Positions 1-7,581 of a stretch of DNA of 23,065 bases are shown one piece after another (the stretch's first letter is position 1; each line of letters begins with the position of its first letter). Origin of the DNA: an uncultured Collinsella sp. (GTDB lineage Bacteria; Actinomycetota; Coriobacteriia; Coriobacteriales; Coriobacteriaceae). Both the position numbers and the translations under genes were made by a program. A model generated the notes under the pieces. The model did not search any database. It was not told where the DNA came from and worked only from the letters and a program-made list of their open reading frames with translations. The DNA lies in assembly GCA_900541285.1 (NCBI GenBank), contig UQJA01000019.1:1-23065 (forward strand). The letters run 5' to 3'.

Positions 1-150
1 GCGGGCGTGCCGCTGCGTCGCGGCGGGCTCTATACGGTTGAGTCGCTGGCAGACGAGTTGGTGGACCTGCTAATCGGTCGCTCGGGCGGTCCTTCTAACG
101 TCGCGGACATTGCTAAATCCAAGACGGTCGCGCGAGAGGAGGGTTGCTAA
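1..150 (+). CDS. C-terminal end of an ECF transporter ATPase (partial)
   Basis: The window opens inside a reading frame that runs to TAA at 148-150 and encodes about 49 residues. The visible tail contains VESLADELVDLL, which resembles the end of cobalt/ECF-type ABC ATPases, where a 'tELa' segment follows the nucleotide-binding domain. No Walker or signature motif lies inside the window, so the call rests mostly on the next gene: the stop codon overlaps the EcfT start (TAATG), the tight coupling usual for ecfA-ecfT operons. Whether this is EcfA1, EcfA2 or a fused double ATPase cannot be told from this fragment. Confidence 0.6.
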   Translation, partial: AGVPLRRGGLYTVESLADELVDLLIGRSGGPSNVADIAKSKTVAREEGC

Positions 151-950
151 TGGAGGCGTTTTCGTTTGGCAGCTACTATCCCGGCGATAGTGCGATCCAC
201 CGCCTGGACCCGCGCACCAAGCTGCTCCTGGGCTTTGTGTTTTTGATCACGACGCTGACCGTCGGCGGTTTCCGCGGACTGGCCCCGGTCGCAATCTTCG
301 TTGTCCTGATCTATGCCGTGTCCCGGGTGCCGTTGCGCCGGGTCCTATCATCGATGGCACCATTGCTGGCGATTGTCGTGGTGGTCGCAGTGCTCAACCT
401 GTTTTCCGACCAGAGCGGGCGCATTCTGTGGCAGCTTGGCTTTTTGCAGATAAGCGAGGGCTCGCTGCATTCCGCCGCCTTTATGGCATGCCGCCTGAGC
501 TTGATGATGGCCGGCATGAGCGCCATTACGCTCACCACACCGACACTCGACCTCACCGCGGGCTTTGAGCGTCTGCTCGCGCCGTTTGCGCGTGTGGGAC
601 TTCCTGCGCACGAGCTCGGCATGATCATGGGTGTCGCGTTGCGCTTTATGCCGCAGTTCGCCACCGAGATGAAGCAGACGGCCGATGCGCAGGCGAGCCG
701 CGGTGCGCGCGTGACGGGAGGCCCGCTCGGCGGTGTGCGTATGCTCGGCAGTGTGGCGATTCCGCTGTTCACGGGCGTGTTCCGTCATGCCGAGACGTTG
801 TCTGCCGCCATGGATGCCCGTTGCTATCATGGCGAGCAGGGCCGCACACGTCTGCATGCGCTTGCATTTGGCCGCGGCGATGCGTTGGCGGCGGTGGTGA
901 CGGCGTTGCTGCTCATCTGCGTCATCGTCATCAATCTTCAACTTGTTTAG
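150..950 (+). CDS. ecfT: Energy-coupling factor transporter transmembrane protein EcfT
   Basis: Membrane scaffold of an ECF vitamin/metal uptake transporter; it joins two cytoplasmic ATPases to a substrate-binding S component. The 266-residue protein has hydrophobic segments at about 25-60, 68-85, 105-130 and 245-264. The cytoplasmic coupling region includes ALRFMPQF (163-170) and the SRGA motif (183-186) typical of EcfT coupling helices, with a second arginine segment DARCYHG near 222. I chose ATG 150 because AGGAGGG at 137-143 lies 6 bases upstream and the start overlaps the upstream TAA; a TTG at 144 is in frame but sits too close to that site. The substrate is unknown because no S component is in view. 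Confidence 0.92.
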   Translation: MEAFSFGSYYPGDSAIHRLDPRTKLLLGFVFLITTLTVGGFRGLAPVAIFVVLIYAVSRVPLRRVLSSMAPLLAIVVVVAVLNLFSDQSGRILWQLGFLQISEGSLHSAAFMACRLSLMMAGMSAITLTTPTLDLTAGFERLLAPFARVGLPAHELGMIMGVALRFMPQFATEMKQTADAQASRGARVTGGPLGGVRMLGSVAIPLFTGVFRHAETLSAAMDARCYHGEQGRTRLHALAFGRGDALAAVVTALLLICVIVINLQLV

Positions 951-980
951 GCGCGATTCGAGCGCAAGAAAGGGGTCCCT

Positions 981-1427
981 ATGACCGACAACGACCGCAC
1001 GGCTCAGCTTGAGCGCGCCTGTTCGTATCTCAGGCGCATTCCGGCGTGGTATCTGGCCACGACCGATGCAAGCGACGGGCATCAGCCTCGCGTGAGGCCG
1101 TTTTCGTTTGCCATGGTCGATGACGGTAAGTTGTGGTTTTGCACGTCGCGCGACAAGGATGTGTGGGCGGAGCTGAGTGCGAATCCCAAGTTTGAGCTCT
1201 CGGGCTGGAAGCCGGGGGAATGTTGGATCGTGTTAACTGGCGAGGCCGCGCTCGAGGATGATGCAGTTGTGAGCGACAAGGTGCGCCAAGCGGGCTTTAA
1301 GCACATGGTGGGCATTGGCGAGCAACACGATAGTGCCAACGACGGCCGCCTTGCGTTCTTCTCGGTCCGCAACATCGTCGCGCGGTTCTGCGATATCGAC
1401 GGCAGCGAGGAGCGCCTGGGGCTCTAG
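981..1427 (+). CDS. Pyridoxamine 5'-phosphate oxidase (PPOX)-fold family protein, copy 1
   Basis: A 148-residue split-barrel protein of the PPOX/flavin-reductase-like family. N-terminal landmarks are PAWYLATTD, then RVRPFSFAMVDDGKLWFCTS, the family's usual opening strands, in which an Arg-Pro-Phe segment precedes a 'DGKLWF' turn. Members bind FMN or F420 or act on pyridoxine-type compounds; the substrate cannot be read from the sequence. ATG 981 follows a purine-rich AAAGGGG at 969-975. The gene lies 30 bases after ecfT and is followed by a paralogue, so the pair looks like a tandem duplication. It could be a general stress or nitroimidazole-reductase-like protein rather than a vitamin B6 enzyme. 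Confidence 0.82.
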   Translation: MTDNDRTAQLERACSYLRRIPAWYLATTDASDGHQPRVRPFSFAMVDDGKLWFCTSRDKDVWAELSANPKFELSGWKPGECWIVLTGEAALEDDAVVSDKVRQAGFKHMVGIGEQHDSANDGRLAFFSVRNIVARFCDIDGSEERLGL

Positions 1428-1478
1428 CGCGTCTCAAATTAACTACCCGTTCCGAATTAGCTAGTGCCAGGAGGACAC

Positions 1479-1889
1479 GTGGACGGATTGAATACGGTGT
1501 TGGAGTATCTGACGTCGGTGCCGGCGTGGTACTTGGCGACGAGCGTGGACGGGCAGCCACATGTGCGTCCGTTCTCGTTTGCACAGATTCAGGACGGCAA
1601 GCTGTGGTTTGTGACGGCGCGCACTAAAGATGTGTGGCAGGAGCTGCTGCAAAACCAGCGCTTTGAGGCCACGAGTTGGTGGCCGGGCCATGGCTGGCTC
1701 ATCTTGCGCGGGCGTGCCGGCTTGGATGACCGGGCTTTAGACGAAATGCGCGAAGCCGGGTGGAAGCATCTAGAGCGCCTGGGCGAGCACTATGAGGGGC
1801 CTAACGACCCCACGCTCGTCTTCTTTAGCGTCGAAGATCCCGAGGCTTTTATCTGCAATCACGACGAATGGGTGCCGGTCGAGCTCTAG
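1479..1889 (+). CDS. Pyridoxamine 5'-phosphate oxidase (PPOX)-fold family protein, copy 2
   Basis: A 136-residue paralogue of the preceding gene. Shared landmarks are PAWYLAT, the HVRPFSFAQIQDGKLWFVTA block, DVWQEL, the GW/GR strand, and a late F-F-S-V segment. I place the start at GTG 1479, because AGGAGG (1469-1474) lies just upstream and the predicted N terminus then aligns with copy 1. An in-frame GTG at 1464 lies upstream of that ribosome-binding site and is unlikely. Function and cofactor are unknown beyond the flavin/PLP-binding split-barrel fold. The gene ends before a long hairpin at 1927-1980. Confidence 0.8.
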   Translation: MDGLNTVLEYLTSVPAWYLATSVDGQPHVRPFSFAQIQDGKLWFVTARTKDVWQELLQNQRFEATSWWPGHGWLILRGRAGLDDRALDEMREAGWKHLERLGEHYEGPNDPTLVFFSVEDPEAFICNHDEWVPVEL

Positions 1890-1926
1890 CCAGCTGGCTC
1901 ATCCTAACAACTTGGTTTTCGCATGG

Positions 1927-1980
1927 GCGGGCCCCGTATTGCCCGGCGCCGTTAGGAGCGCCGGTCAATACGGGGCCCGC
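1927..1980 (+). terminator. Long hairpin after the PPOX pair, probable terminator
   Basis: A 15-bp perfect outer stem pairs 1927-1941 with 1966-1980. After one mismatch, a 7-bp inner stem pairs 1943-1949 (CCGGCGC) with 1958-1964 (GCGCCGG), leaving an 8-base loop. The downstream tail (TCCATTTGTC) is only weakly T-rich, so intrinsic termination is plausible but not classical. It separates the PPOX pair from the arg cluster. Confidence 0.6.
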
Positions 1981-2022
1981 TCCATTTGTCAATTCCTTCG
2001 AGCGAATGTGTCGGGAATGTTT

Positions 2023-2061
2023 CAATGCATGAATATGCAAGCCATTTACGTGTTAATGCAT
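2023..2061 (+). promoter_or_regulatory. Candidate ArgR operator upstream of argC
   Basis: Two AT-rich 18-base blocks, 2023-2040 (with TGAATATGCA) and 2044-2061 (ATTTACGTGTTAATGCAT), are separated by 3 bases. ArgR commonly binds tandem 18-bp ARG boxes (core close to TGAATAATTATTCA) with this spacing ahead of arginine genes. The match to the consensus is partial, and no clear -35/-10 pair could be fixed nearby. The placement about 85-125 bases before argC is the main support. Confidence 0.3.
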
Positions 2062-2146
2062 CTTTTGGTGCTAAAGTTTCAACCCACTTCATAACGACCG
2101 CTGCGAAATGCGCATCGGTGCATAAATCGCAGACAAGGAGTCTGAT

Positions 2147-3217
2147 ATGTCTTTGAAGGTTGGAATCGTCGGCGCGGCTGGATATGCCGGAGCCGAGCTC
2201 ATTCGCCTCGTGCTCGGCCATCCCGAGTTTGAATTTGTTGCCATTACGTCCAACGCCGATGCCGGCCAGCCGCTGTCTGCGGTGTATCCGAGCTTTGCTG
2301 GCGTGAGCGATCTGGTCTTCACGACGCATGACGCGCCTGAGCTTAAATCCTGCGACGCCGTCTTCTTGGCCGTGCCGCACACGGCTGCCATGGCACAGGT
2401 GCCCGCGCTGCTTGCCGCGGGCGTTTCCTGTTTCGATCTTTCGGCCGACTACCGCCTGAACGACGCATCCGTCTTTGAGACGTGGTATGCCGCCGAGCAT
2501 ACGAGCCCCGAGCTGCTCAAGACCCGTGCCTTTGGCCTGCCCGAGCTGTTCTGCCGGGACTTGGAGACCGCCGCATCCGACCATGCCGACGGCAAACCCG
2601 TGCTGGTCGCCTGCGCCGGCTGCTATCCCACCGCAACGAGCCTTGCTGCCGCTCCTGCTGTGCGTGCCGGCTGGGTTGCCCAGAGTGGCCCCGTGATTGT
2701 CGATGCCATCAGCGGTGTGACGGGTGCCGGCAAGTCCTGCAACGCTCGTACGCATTTTTGCAGCGCCGACGAGAACTTGGAGGCCTACGGCGTGGGCAAG
2801 CATCGCCACACGCCCGAGATTGAGCAAATCCTTGGCCTGACCGATCGCGTCGTCTTCACCCCGCATCTGGCACCGCTCAAGCGCGGCCTGCTCTCCACGG
2901 TGACGCTGCCGCTCACGCCGCAGGCCATCGACTCCCTGACCCTTGAGGACGTTGTCGACTATTACAAGCAGTTCTACGCTGGTCGCACTTTCGTGCGCGT
3001 ACTCGACGCCGGCCAGCAGCCCAAGACGGCTTCGGTCGTCGGCACCAACGCCGCCCAGATCGGCCTCGCGCTCAACAAGTGCGCGGGCGTGCTGGTGGCG
3101 ACGGGCGCCATCGACAATCTGTGCAAGGGCGCTGCGGGCCAAGCAGTCCAGTGCGCCAATATCGTCTTTGGCTTTGACGAGCGACGAGGCTTGCCCACAG
3201 TGGCGTGCCCGGTGTAG
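2147..3217 (+). CDS. argC: N-acetyl-gamma-glutamyl-phosphate reductase
   Basis: Third step of arginine synthesis: NADPH-dependent reduction of N-acetylglutamyl phosphate to the semialdehyde, in the cytoplasm. The 356-residue protein opens with the nucleotide-binding motif GIVGAAGYAGAEL. It carries the catalytic cysteine in AGCYPTATS (Cys159) and the conserved KHRHTPEI segment (His221), as in aspartate-semialdehyde-dehydrogenase-like enzymes. Length is normal for the family. ATG 2147 is preceded by AAGGAG. It is the first gene of argC-argJ-argB-argD, the usual order for the acetyl-recycling pathway. Confidence 0.97.
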   Translation: MSLKVGIVGAAGYAGAELIRLVLGHPEFEFVAITSNADAGQPLSAVYPSFAGVSDLVFTTHDAPELKSCDAVFLAVPHTAAMAQVPALLAAGVSCFDLSADYRLNDASVFETWYAAEHTSPELLKTRAFGLPELFCRDLETAASDHADGKPVLVACAGCYPTATSLAAAPAVRAGWVAQSGPVIVDAISGVTGAGKSCNARTHFCSADENLEAYGVGKHRHTPEIEQILGLTDRVVFTPHLAPLKRGLLSTVTLPLTPQAIDSLTLEDVVDYYKQFYAGRTFVRVLDAGQQPKTASVVGTNAAQIGLALNKCAGVLVATGAIDNLCKGAAGQAVQCANIVFGFDERRGLPTVACPV

Positions 3218-3253
3218 CACATTCGATTGTTAACGATTTGGTAGTCGGGCATC

Positions 3254-3269
3254 GAGTGGGGCGCCACTC
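3254..3269 (+). other. Small intercistronic hairpin, argC-argJ
   Basis: GAGTGG (3254-3259) and CCACTC (3264-3269) form a 6-bp stem with a GGCG loop, in the 134-base gap between argC and argJ. There is no adjacent T run. It may tune the stability of the arg mRNA, but nothing in the sequence proves a role. The rest of this gap shows only a T6 run near 3320 and the argJ ribosome-binding site. Confidence 0.35.
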
Positions 3270-3351
3270 TTAAGCTGGTCTCATGATCACGACTGGCATG
3301 GCGCACCAACCGATGTCCGTTTTTTGTTTGACATAAGGAGTCATAAAGACG

Positions 3352-4620
3352 ATGAATACCGAGCTGTTTGATATCAAGATTCGCGCCGTCGAGGGTGGCG
3401 TTACGGCTGCGGCTGGTTTTAAGGCTGCAGGCATCCACGCTGGGTTCCGCAAGAACCCCGAGCGTCTGGATTACGCGCTCGTCGTGCCCGATAAACCCTG
3501 TCCCGGTGCCGGCGTGTTTACCACCAATCGCTTTTGCGCGGCGCCCGTGCAGGTGAGCCGTGCCAACCTGGGCGGTGCCGACAAGGGCTACGGAATCATC
3601 GCCGGCGTTTCGGTTAACTCTGGCAATGCTAACGCCGCCACGGGTGAGACCGGCCTTGCATGCGCGCGCGAGACGTGCAGCATCGCATCGCAGGTCATCG
3701 GCTGCGAGCCCCAACAGATTCTGGTTGCCTCCACGGGTGTGATTGGCCAGATTCTGCCGACCGACACGTTTGAGACCGCCATTCCTGCTGCCTACGAGGC
3801 GCTCTCCGCCCACGGTGGCGCCGATGCCGCTCGCGCCATCATGACGACCGACACGCACTCCAAGGAGTACGCCGTGTCCTACGTCAGTGAGGCTGCGGGT
3901 CATGCGGGCAATGTCTATACGGTAGGCGGAATGTGCAAGGGCTCGGGCATGATCATGCCCAACATGGCCACCATGATCGCAGTTATCCCCACCGATGCCC
4001 CCGTCGAGCCTGCGGCACTTCATGCCCTGCTGCTCTCGACCGTCAAACAGACCTTCAACAAGGTAACGGTCGATTCCGACACCTCGACCAACGACACCTG
4101 CATCATGCTTGCCTCCGGCGCCGCTGCCGCAGATGTCGAGCCTATCGTTGAGGGCTCCGATGCCTTTGACGAGTTGGCATTTGCTGTGCACGAGGTGTGC
4201 GAGAGCCTGGCGCGCAATATCGCCGCCGATGGTGAGGGCGCATCCAAGCTTGTTACGGTCAACGTTACCGGCGCCGTGAACGACGAGGAAGCCGATATCG
4301 CCGCCCGTGCCGTTGCCAACTCGCCGCTCGTTAAGACCTGCATCGCCGGCCACGACTGCAACTGGGGTCGCGTTGCTATGGCACTCGGCAAGTGCGGCGT
4401 GAAGTTTAATCAGGAAGACGTTTCCATCGACATGATGGGCATGCCTGTCTGTCGCGATGGTCTGACTGTTCCCTTTGACGAGGACGAGGCTCTACGACGT
4501 TTCGAGGCGCCCGAGATTGTGATCTCGGCAGACCTGGGCGCAGGGGATGCGGCGACCACCGTGTGGACTTGCGACCTCACGCACGAGTACGTCTCCATTA
4601 ACGGCGACTACCGTTCCTAG
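3352..4620 (+). CDS. argJ: Bifunctional glutamate N-acetyltransferase / ornithine acetyltransferase
   Basis: Transfers the acetyl group from N-acetylornithine to glutamate, releasing ornithine and regenerating N-acetylglutamate; bifunctional members also use acetyl-CoA. The 422-residue protein has the family's early NSGNANAATG motif (about 89-98) and the autocleavage site MATMIA. There the precursor is expected to split before Thr207, giving alpha and beta chains with Thr207 as nucleophile. The C-terminal half contains HDCNWGRVAMALG and ends with the typical YVSINGDYRS. ATG 3352 follows AAGGAG at 3336-3341. Whether it can start the pathway alone, with no argA seen here, cannot be decided from sequence. 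Confidence 0.97.
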   Translation: MNTELFDIKIRAVEGGVTAAAGFKAAGIHAGFRKNPERLDYALVVPDKPCPGAGVFTTNRFCAAPVQVSRANLGGADKGYGIIAGVSVNSGNANAATGETGLACARETCSIASQVIGCEPQQILVASTGVIGQILPTDTFETAIPAAYEALSAHGGADAARAIMTTDTHSKEYAVSYVSEAAGHAGNVYTVGGMCKGSGMIMPNMATMIAVIPTDAPVEPAALHALLLSTVKQTFNKVTVDSDTSTNDTCIMLASGAAAADVEPIVEGSDAFDELAFAVHEVCESLARNIAADGEGASKLVTVNVTGAVNDEEADIAARAVANSPLVKTCIAGHDCNWGRVAMALGKCGVKFNQEDVSIDMMGMPVCRDGLTVPFDEDEALRRFEAPEIVISADLGAGDAATTVWTCDLTHEYVSINGDYRS

Positions 4621-4701
4621 ATTCCGGGCACGCTGCGCATCTTGCCGCGATTGCGGACAGCGGAGCACGGCGCGATAACGATACGAAAGACGAGGCAGAT
4701 T

Positions 4702-5682
4702 ATGAAATTCGCACGCGATTGTCGTTCGAGCGAATCCAACGAAGCAACCGCGCAGCTGCTGTTCGAAGCGCTGCCGTGGATTAAGAACCTGACCGGCAAG
4801 ACGGTTGTTATCAAATATGGCGGAGCCGCCATGGTCGATGAGCAGCTGCGCCGCGACGTGATGAGCGACATCGTTTTGCTCAAGATCATCGGTATGCGCC
4901 CCGTCATCGTGCACGGCGGCGGCAAGGCTATCAACGAGGCGCTGAGCCATTACGATATTCCCGTCGAGTTTAAGAACGGCCAGCGCGTGACCACGCCGGC
5001 GACTATGGATATCGTGCGCGAGGTGCTGGGCGGCAAGGTTAACCAGGAGCTGGTTGCTGCCATCAACCACCACGGCAACCTGGCCGTGGGCGTGTCGGGC
5101 AGCGATGCCGGCACGCTCATCGCCGAGCCGCTCGACCCCGAGCTCGGTCGTGTGGGCAAAGTGACGCACGTCAACACCGACTATATCGAGCGCTTACTCG
5201 ATAGCGAGTACATTCCCGTCATCGCTACCGTCGCGGCGGGGGAGGGCGGCGGGTTCTTCAACATCAACGCCGACACCGCCGCCGGTGCCGTTGCCGCGGC
5301 GCTCCACGCGCATAAGGTGATCTTTTTGACCGATGTCGATGGCCTGTACAAGGACTTTAGCGACAAGGACTCGCTTATCTCCAACCTAACGCTCGACGAG
5401 GTTAACGAAATGCTCTACGGCGGCGAGGTCGATAAGGGCATGATTCCCAAGCTGCGCGCGGCCGTCGATGCGCTTACCGGCGGCGTATTTCGTGCCCACA
5501 TCATCAACGGCACCACGCCGCATTCGCTGCTGCTGGAGCTGCTGACCGATGCCGGCGTCGGCACCGTGATCCATTCCACCGAGACGGCTTACGAGTTCGA
5601 TACACATCCGCATCCGCTTTCGACGTTTGCTGCGCGTCTGACCGAGAACCTTGACGAGGTCGAGAAGCTTCAGACGGTCTAG
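4702..5682 (+). CDS. argB: Acetylglutamate kinase
   Basis: Phosphorylates N-acetylglutamate with ATP, the second step of the acetylated arginine route. Recognisable parts are IKYGGAAM (Lys38 region), the glycine-rich VHGGGKAIN, the NGQRVT substrate loop, a GGGFFNINADTAA block and FLTDVDGLY. I start at ATG 4702, preceded by GAGG at 4692-4695; a TTG 60 bases upstream would add a non-homologous leader. The N-terminal helix EALPWIKNLTGK before the first strand is characteristic of arginine-inhibited, hexamer-forming kinases, so feedback inhibition by arginine is likely (inference). At 326 residues it is slightly longer than usual, mostly at the C terminus. Confidence 0.96.
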   Translation: MKFARDCRSSESNEATAQLLFEALPWIKNLTGKTVVIKYGGAAMVDEQLRRDVMSDIVLLKIIGMRPVIVHGGGKAINEALSHYDIPVEFKNGQRVTTPATMDIVREVLGGKVNQELVAAINHHGNLAVGVSGSDAGTLIAEPLDPELGRVGKVTHVNTDYIERLLDSEYIPVIATVAAGEGGGFFNINADTAAGAVAAALHAHKVIFLTDVDGLYKDFSDKDSLISNLTLDEVNEMLYGGEVDKGMIPKLRAAVDALTGGVFRAHIINGTTPHSLLLELLTDAGVGTVIHSTETAYEFDTHPHPLSTFAARLTENLDEVEKLQTV

Positions 5683-5751
5683 CTGACCCGCAGCCGCCCC
5701 ATTCCTGCACCCATAGGTCTGCGCCGTCCGGCGCTCAACGAAAGGCATCCC

Positions 5752-7035
5752 ATGTCACTTGCAGCTCAGCAATCGCTTGAATCCCATTACGTTATGCATA
5801 CCTTTGGCCGCTCTCCGGTCGAGTTTGTCGAGGGTCACGGCATGAAGCTCACCGGCGACGATGGTCGTGAGTACCTCGACTTTCTTGCCGGCATCGGCGT
5901 GTGCAGCCTAGGTCATGGCAACCTGGCTGTGCTCTCGGCGCTCGAGGCACAGGCCAAAAAGCTCATGCATGTCTCCAATTACTTCTACATTGAGCAGCGC
6001 GGACAGGTCGCGGCGCTGCTGTCCAAGCTCGCTAACGACGACGTAGATGGTGCGCGCGTGCTTGCCGATGCCATTGCCGCCGGCGATGAGACCACGGCAG
6101 CTGCTCTTGGTGCCCCGGCTGCGGGCGAGCAGGTGTGGGAGACGTTCTTTGCTAACTCCGGCGCCGAGGCCAACGAGGGCTCGATGAAGCTCGCGCGCCT
6201 GTACGCCAAGCGTGCCGGTAACGGCGGTAACACCATCGTGTGCATGCGCGGCGGTTTTCACGGCCGTACGCTCGAGACCATTGCCGCCACCATGCAGGAT
6301 TGGCTGCAGGATAGTTTCCGTCCGCTGCCGGGTGGCTTTGTGGCCTGCACGCCCAACGATGTCGATGAACTGCGTGCGATCTTTAAGCAGCTGGGCAGTG
6401 AAATTTGCGCCGTGATGCTCGAGCCGATCCAGGGTGAGAGTGGCGTGCACCCTATGACCGAGGAGTTTATGGCGGCAGCGCGCGACCTGGCACACGAAGT
6501 GGGCGCCGTGCTTATCGCCGACGAGGTCCAGTGCGGTATCTTCCGCACGGGTAAGCCGTTTGCGTTCCAGACCTATGGCGTGGAGCCCGACATCATGAGC
6601 CTTGCCAAGGGCATTGCTGATGGCGTGCCCATGGGTGCCGTCGTGGCAAAGAAGGAGATTGCCGACGTGTTTAAGCCGGGCGACCACGGCTCGACCTTTG
6701 GCGGTAGCTGCTTGGCCATCGCGGCGTGTGCCGCGACGCTCTCCGCGCTCGTGCGCGGCGATTATGCCGACCATGCTGCCAAGGTAGGCGCCTATATGGA
6801 GCAGGCGCTGGCCAAGCTCCCGCACGTGGTTGAGATTCGTGGCCGCGGCCTGATGCTCGGATGCGACTTGGATGACGCTGCGGGCGATGCGCATGATATT
6901 GTTGCCCGCGCGCTGGCCGCCGGTGCCGTGATTAACGCTACGGGTGCCCATACGCTGCGTTTCCTGCCGCCGCTCGTCTGCGAGGAAGCCGACGTGGACA
7001 GTCTGATTGAGATCCTGTCGGGCGTTTTGGGCTAA
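5752..7035 (+). CDS. argD: Acetylornithine aminotransferase
   Basis: PLP-dependent class III aminotransferase that converts N-acetylglutamate semialdehyde to N-acetylornithine using glutamate. The 427-residue protein has FFANSGAEANEG for phosphate binding, FHGRT, the cofactor aspartate in ADEVQCG (Asp257), and the Schiff-base lysine in SLAKGIADG (Lys286). A stretch at about 97-127, rich in Ala, Asp and Gly, appears inserted between the 'NYFY' region and the 'FFANSGAEA' motif, where typical ArgD proteins have only a few residues. ATG 5752 follows AAAGG. It is the last gene of the arg cluster and is followed by a strong terminator. Confidence 0.95.
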   Translation: MSLAAQQSLESHYVMHTFGRSPVEFVEGHGMKLTGDDGREYLDFLAGIGVCSLGHGNLAVLSALEAQAKKLMHVSNYFYIEQRGQVAALLSKLANDDVDGARVLADAIAAGDETTAAALGAPAAGEQVWETFFANSGAEANEGSMKLARLYAKRAGNGGNTIVCMRGGFHGRTLETIAATMQDWLQDSFRPLPGGFVACTPNDVDELRAIFKQLGSEICAVMLEPIQGESGVHPMTEEFMAAARDLAHEVGAVLIADEVQCGIFRTGKPFAFQTYGVEPDIMSLAKGIADGVPMGAVVAKKEIADVFKPGDHGSTFGGSCLAIAACAATLSALVRGDYADHAAKVGAYMEQALAKLPHVVEIRGRGLMLGCDLDDAAGDAHDIVARALAAGAVINATGAHTLRFLPPLVCEEADVDSLIEILSGVLG

Positions 7036-7060
7036 CGCAGCGCAATAACTCAATTTGGAC

Positions 7061-7120
7061 CGGGTTCCGGACTGCGGACGTGCCATATGCGGCACGATTC
7101 AACGGTCTGGAGCCCGTTTT
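7061..7120 (+). terminator. Branched rho-independent terminator after argD
   Basis: The outer stem pairs 7061-7072 with 7105-7116, 12 bp including two G-U wobbles, and is followed by TTTT at 7117-7120. Inside it, CGTGCC (7079-7084) pairs with GGCACG (7091-7096). A second short hairpin, GCCTTAG/CTAAGGC (7121-7139), follows at once. The position, 25 bases after the argD stop, fits the end of the arg operon. Confidence 0.75.
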
Positions 7121-7152
7121 GCCTTAGATTTGCTAAGGCAGGGAGACCTGCT

Positions 7153-7367
7153 GGTCAAAAAACATCAAATATGAGTACTGTTACCGATTTGGTCGCAGCA
7201 GTTTTGGACTAATAAGGCCAGATGGCAAGTCGAAATGGCGATGAATGCACGATTTTGATCCAACTGTTAGTCCTTATAATGTACATATGTTGCGTAACTT
7301 AGGCAAATACTATCTTTTTATATGTTGCAAACAAAGTAGCAGTACTCATTTTTGCCATTTTTTGGCC
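7153..7367. repeat. AT-rich element with terminal inverted repeats (MITE-like)
   Basis: The 32-base segment at 7153-7184 and the reverse complement of 7336-7367 agree at 26 of 32 positions. The shared cores are CAAAAAA and ATGAGTACTG. The enclosed DNA is clearly more AT-rich than the surrounding genes and has an inner inverted repeat, GGACTAA/TTAGTCC. No convincing protein is encoded. The shape fits a small non-autonomous mobile element or a structured intergenic repeat. Target-site duplications could not be confirmed by eye. Confidence 0.5.
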
Positions 7368-7394
7368 ACGGCCTTTGTGACAGACGTGCTGGCG

Positions 7395-7481
7395 GGTTCG
7401 AATCCCTCTGCGATGGGCCTGAAAAAAAGAAAGGCCTCCATCGCTGGGGGCCTAACAATTCAGTGGTGGGCGATGAGGGAT
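7395..7481 (-). repeat. tRNA-end/terminator unit, copy A (tRNA-derived relic)
   Basis: On the + strand this unit starts with a T-arm-like GGTTCGAATCCC (7395-7406), then ATGGGCC and an A-rich run. A hairpin pairs GGCCTCC (7433-7439) with GGGGGCC (7446-7452). The unit ends with 26 bases (7456-7481) identical to 7640-7665. Those 26 bases contain the 3' end of tRNA-Val, including CCA, read on the - strand. Read that way the hairpin is followed by a T-rich run and looks like a rho-independent terminator. No complete cloverleaf can be built, so this is a remnant, not a functional tRNA. Confidence 0.65.
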
Positions 7482-7581
7482 GTCGCGTGCGGCTGGCGCC
7501 GCCCGCATCCGCTTCGGGCCTACGGCCCTCGCGTGCTGCGCTGGAAAACGCTTCGCGTTTCCTCAGCTCCGCACCCTGTCA
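7482..7581. other. Hairpin-rich spacer between the two tRNA-end units
   Basis: Three small hairpins follow one another: GCGGC/GCCGC (7489-7493 with 7498-7502), GGGCC/GGCCC (7516-7520 with 7524-7528), and AAACGC/GCGTTT (7546-7551 with 7555-7560). The 100-base block interrupts the tRNA-Val-like sequence of copy A exactly where its match to the intact gene stops. It has no credible reading frame. Its string of short palindromes resembles dispersed intergenic repeats. Confidence 0.45.
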
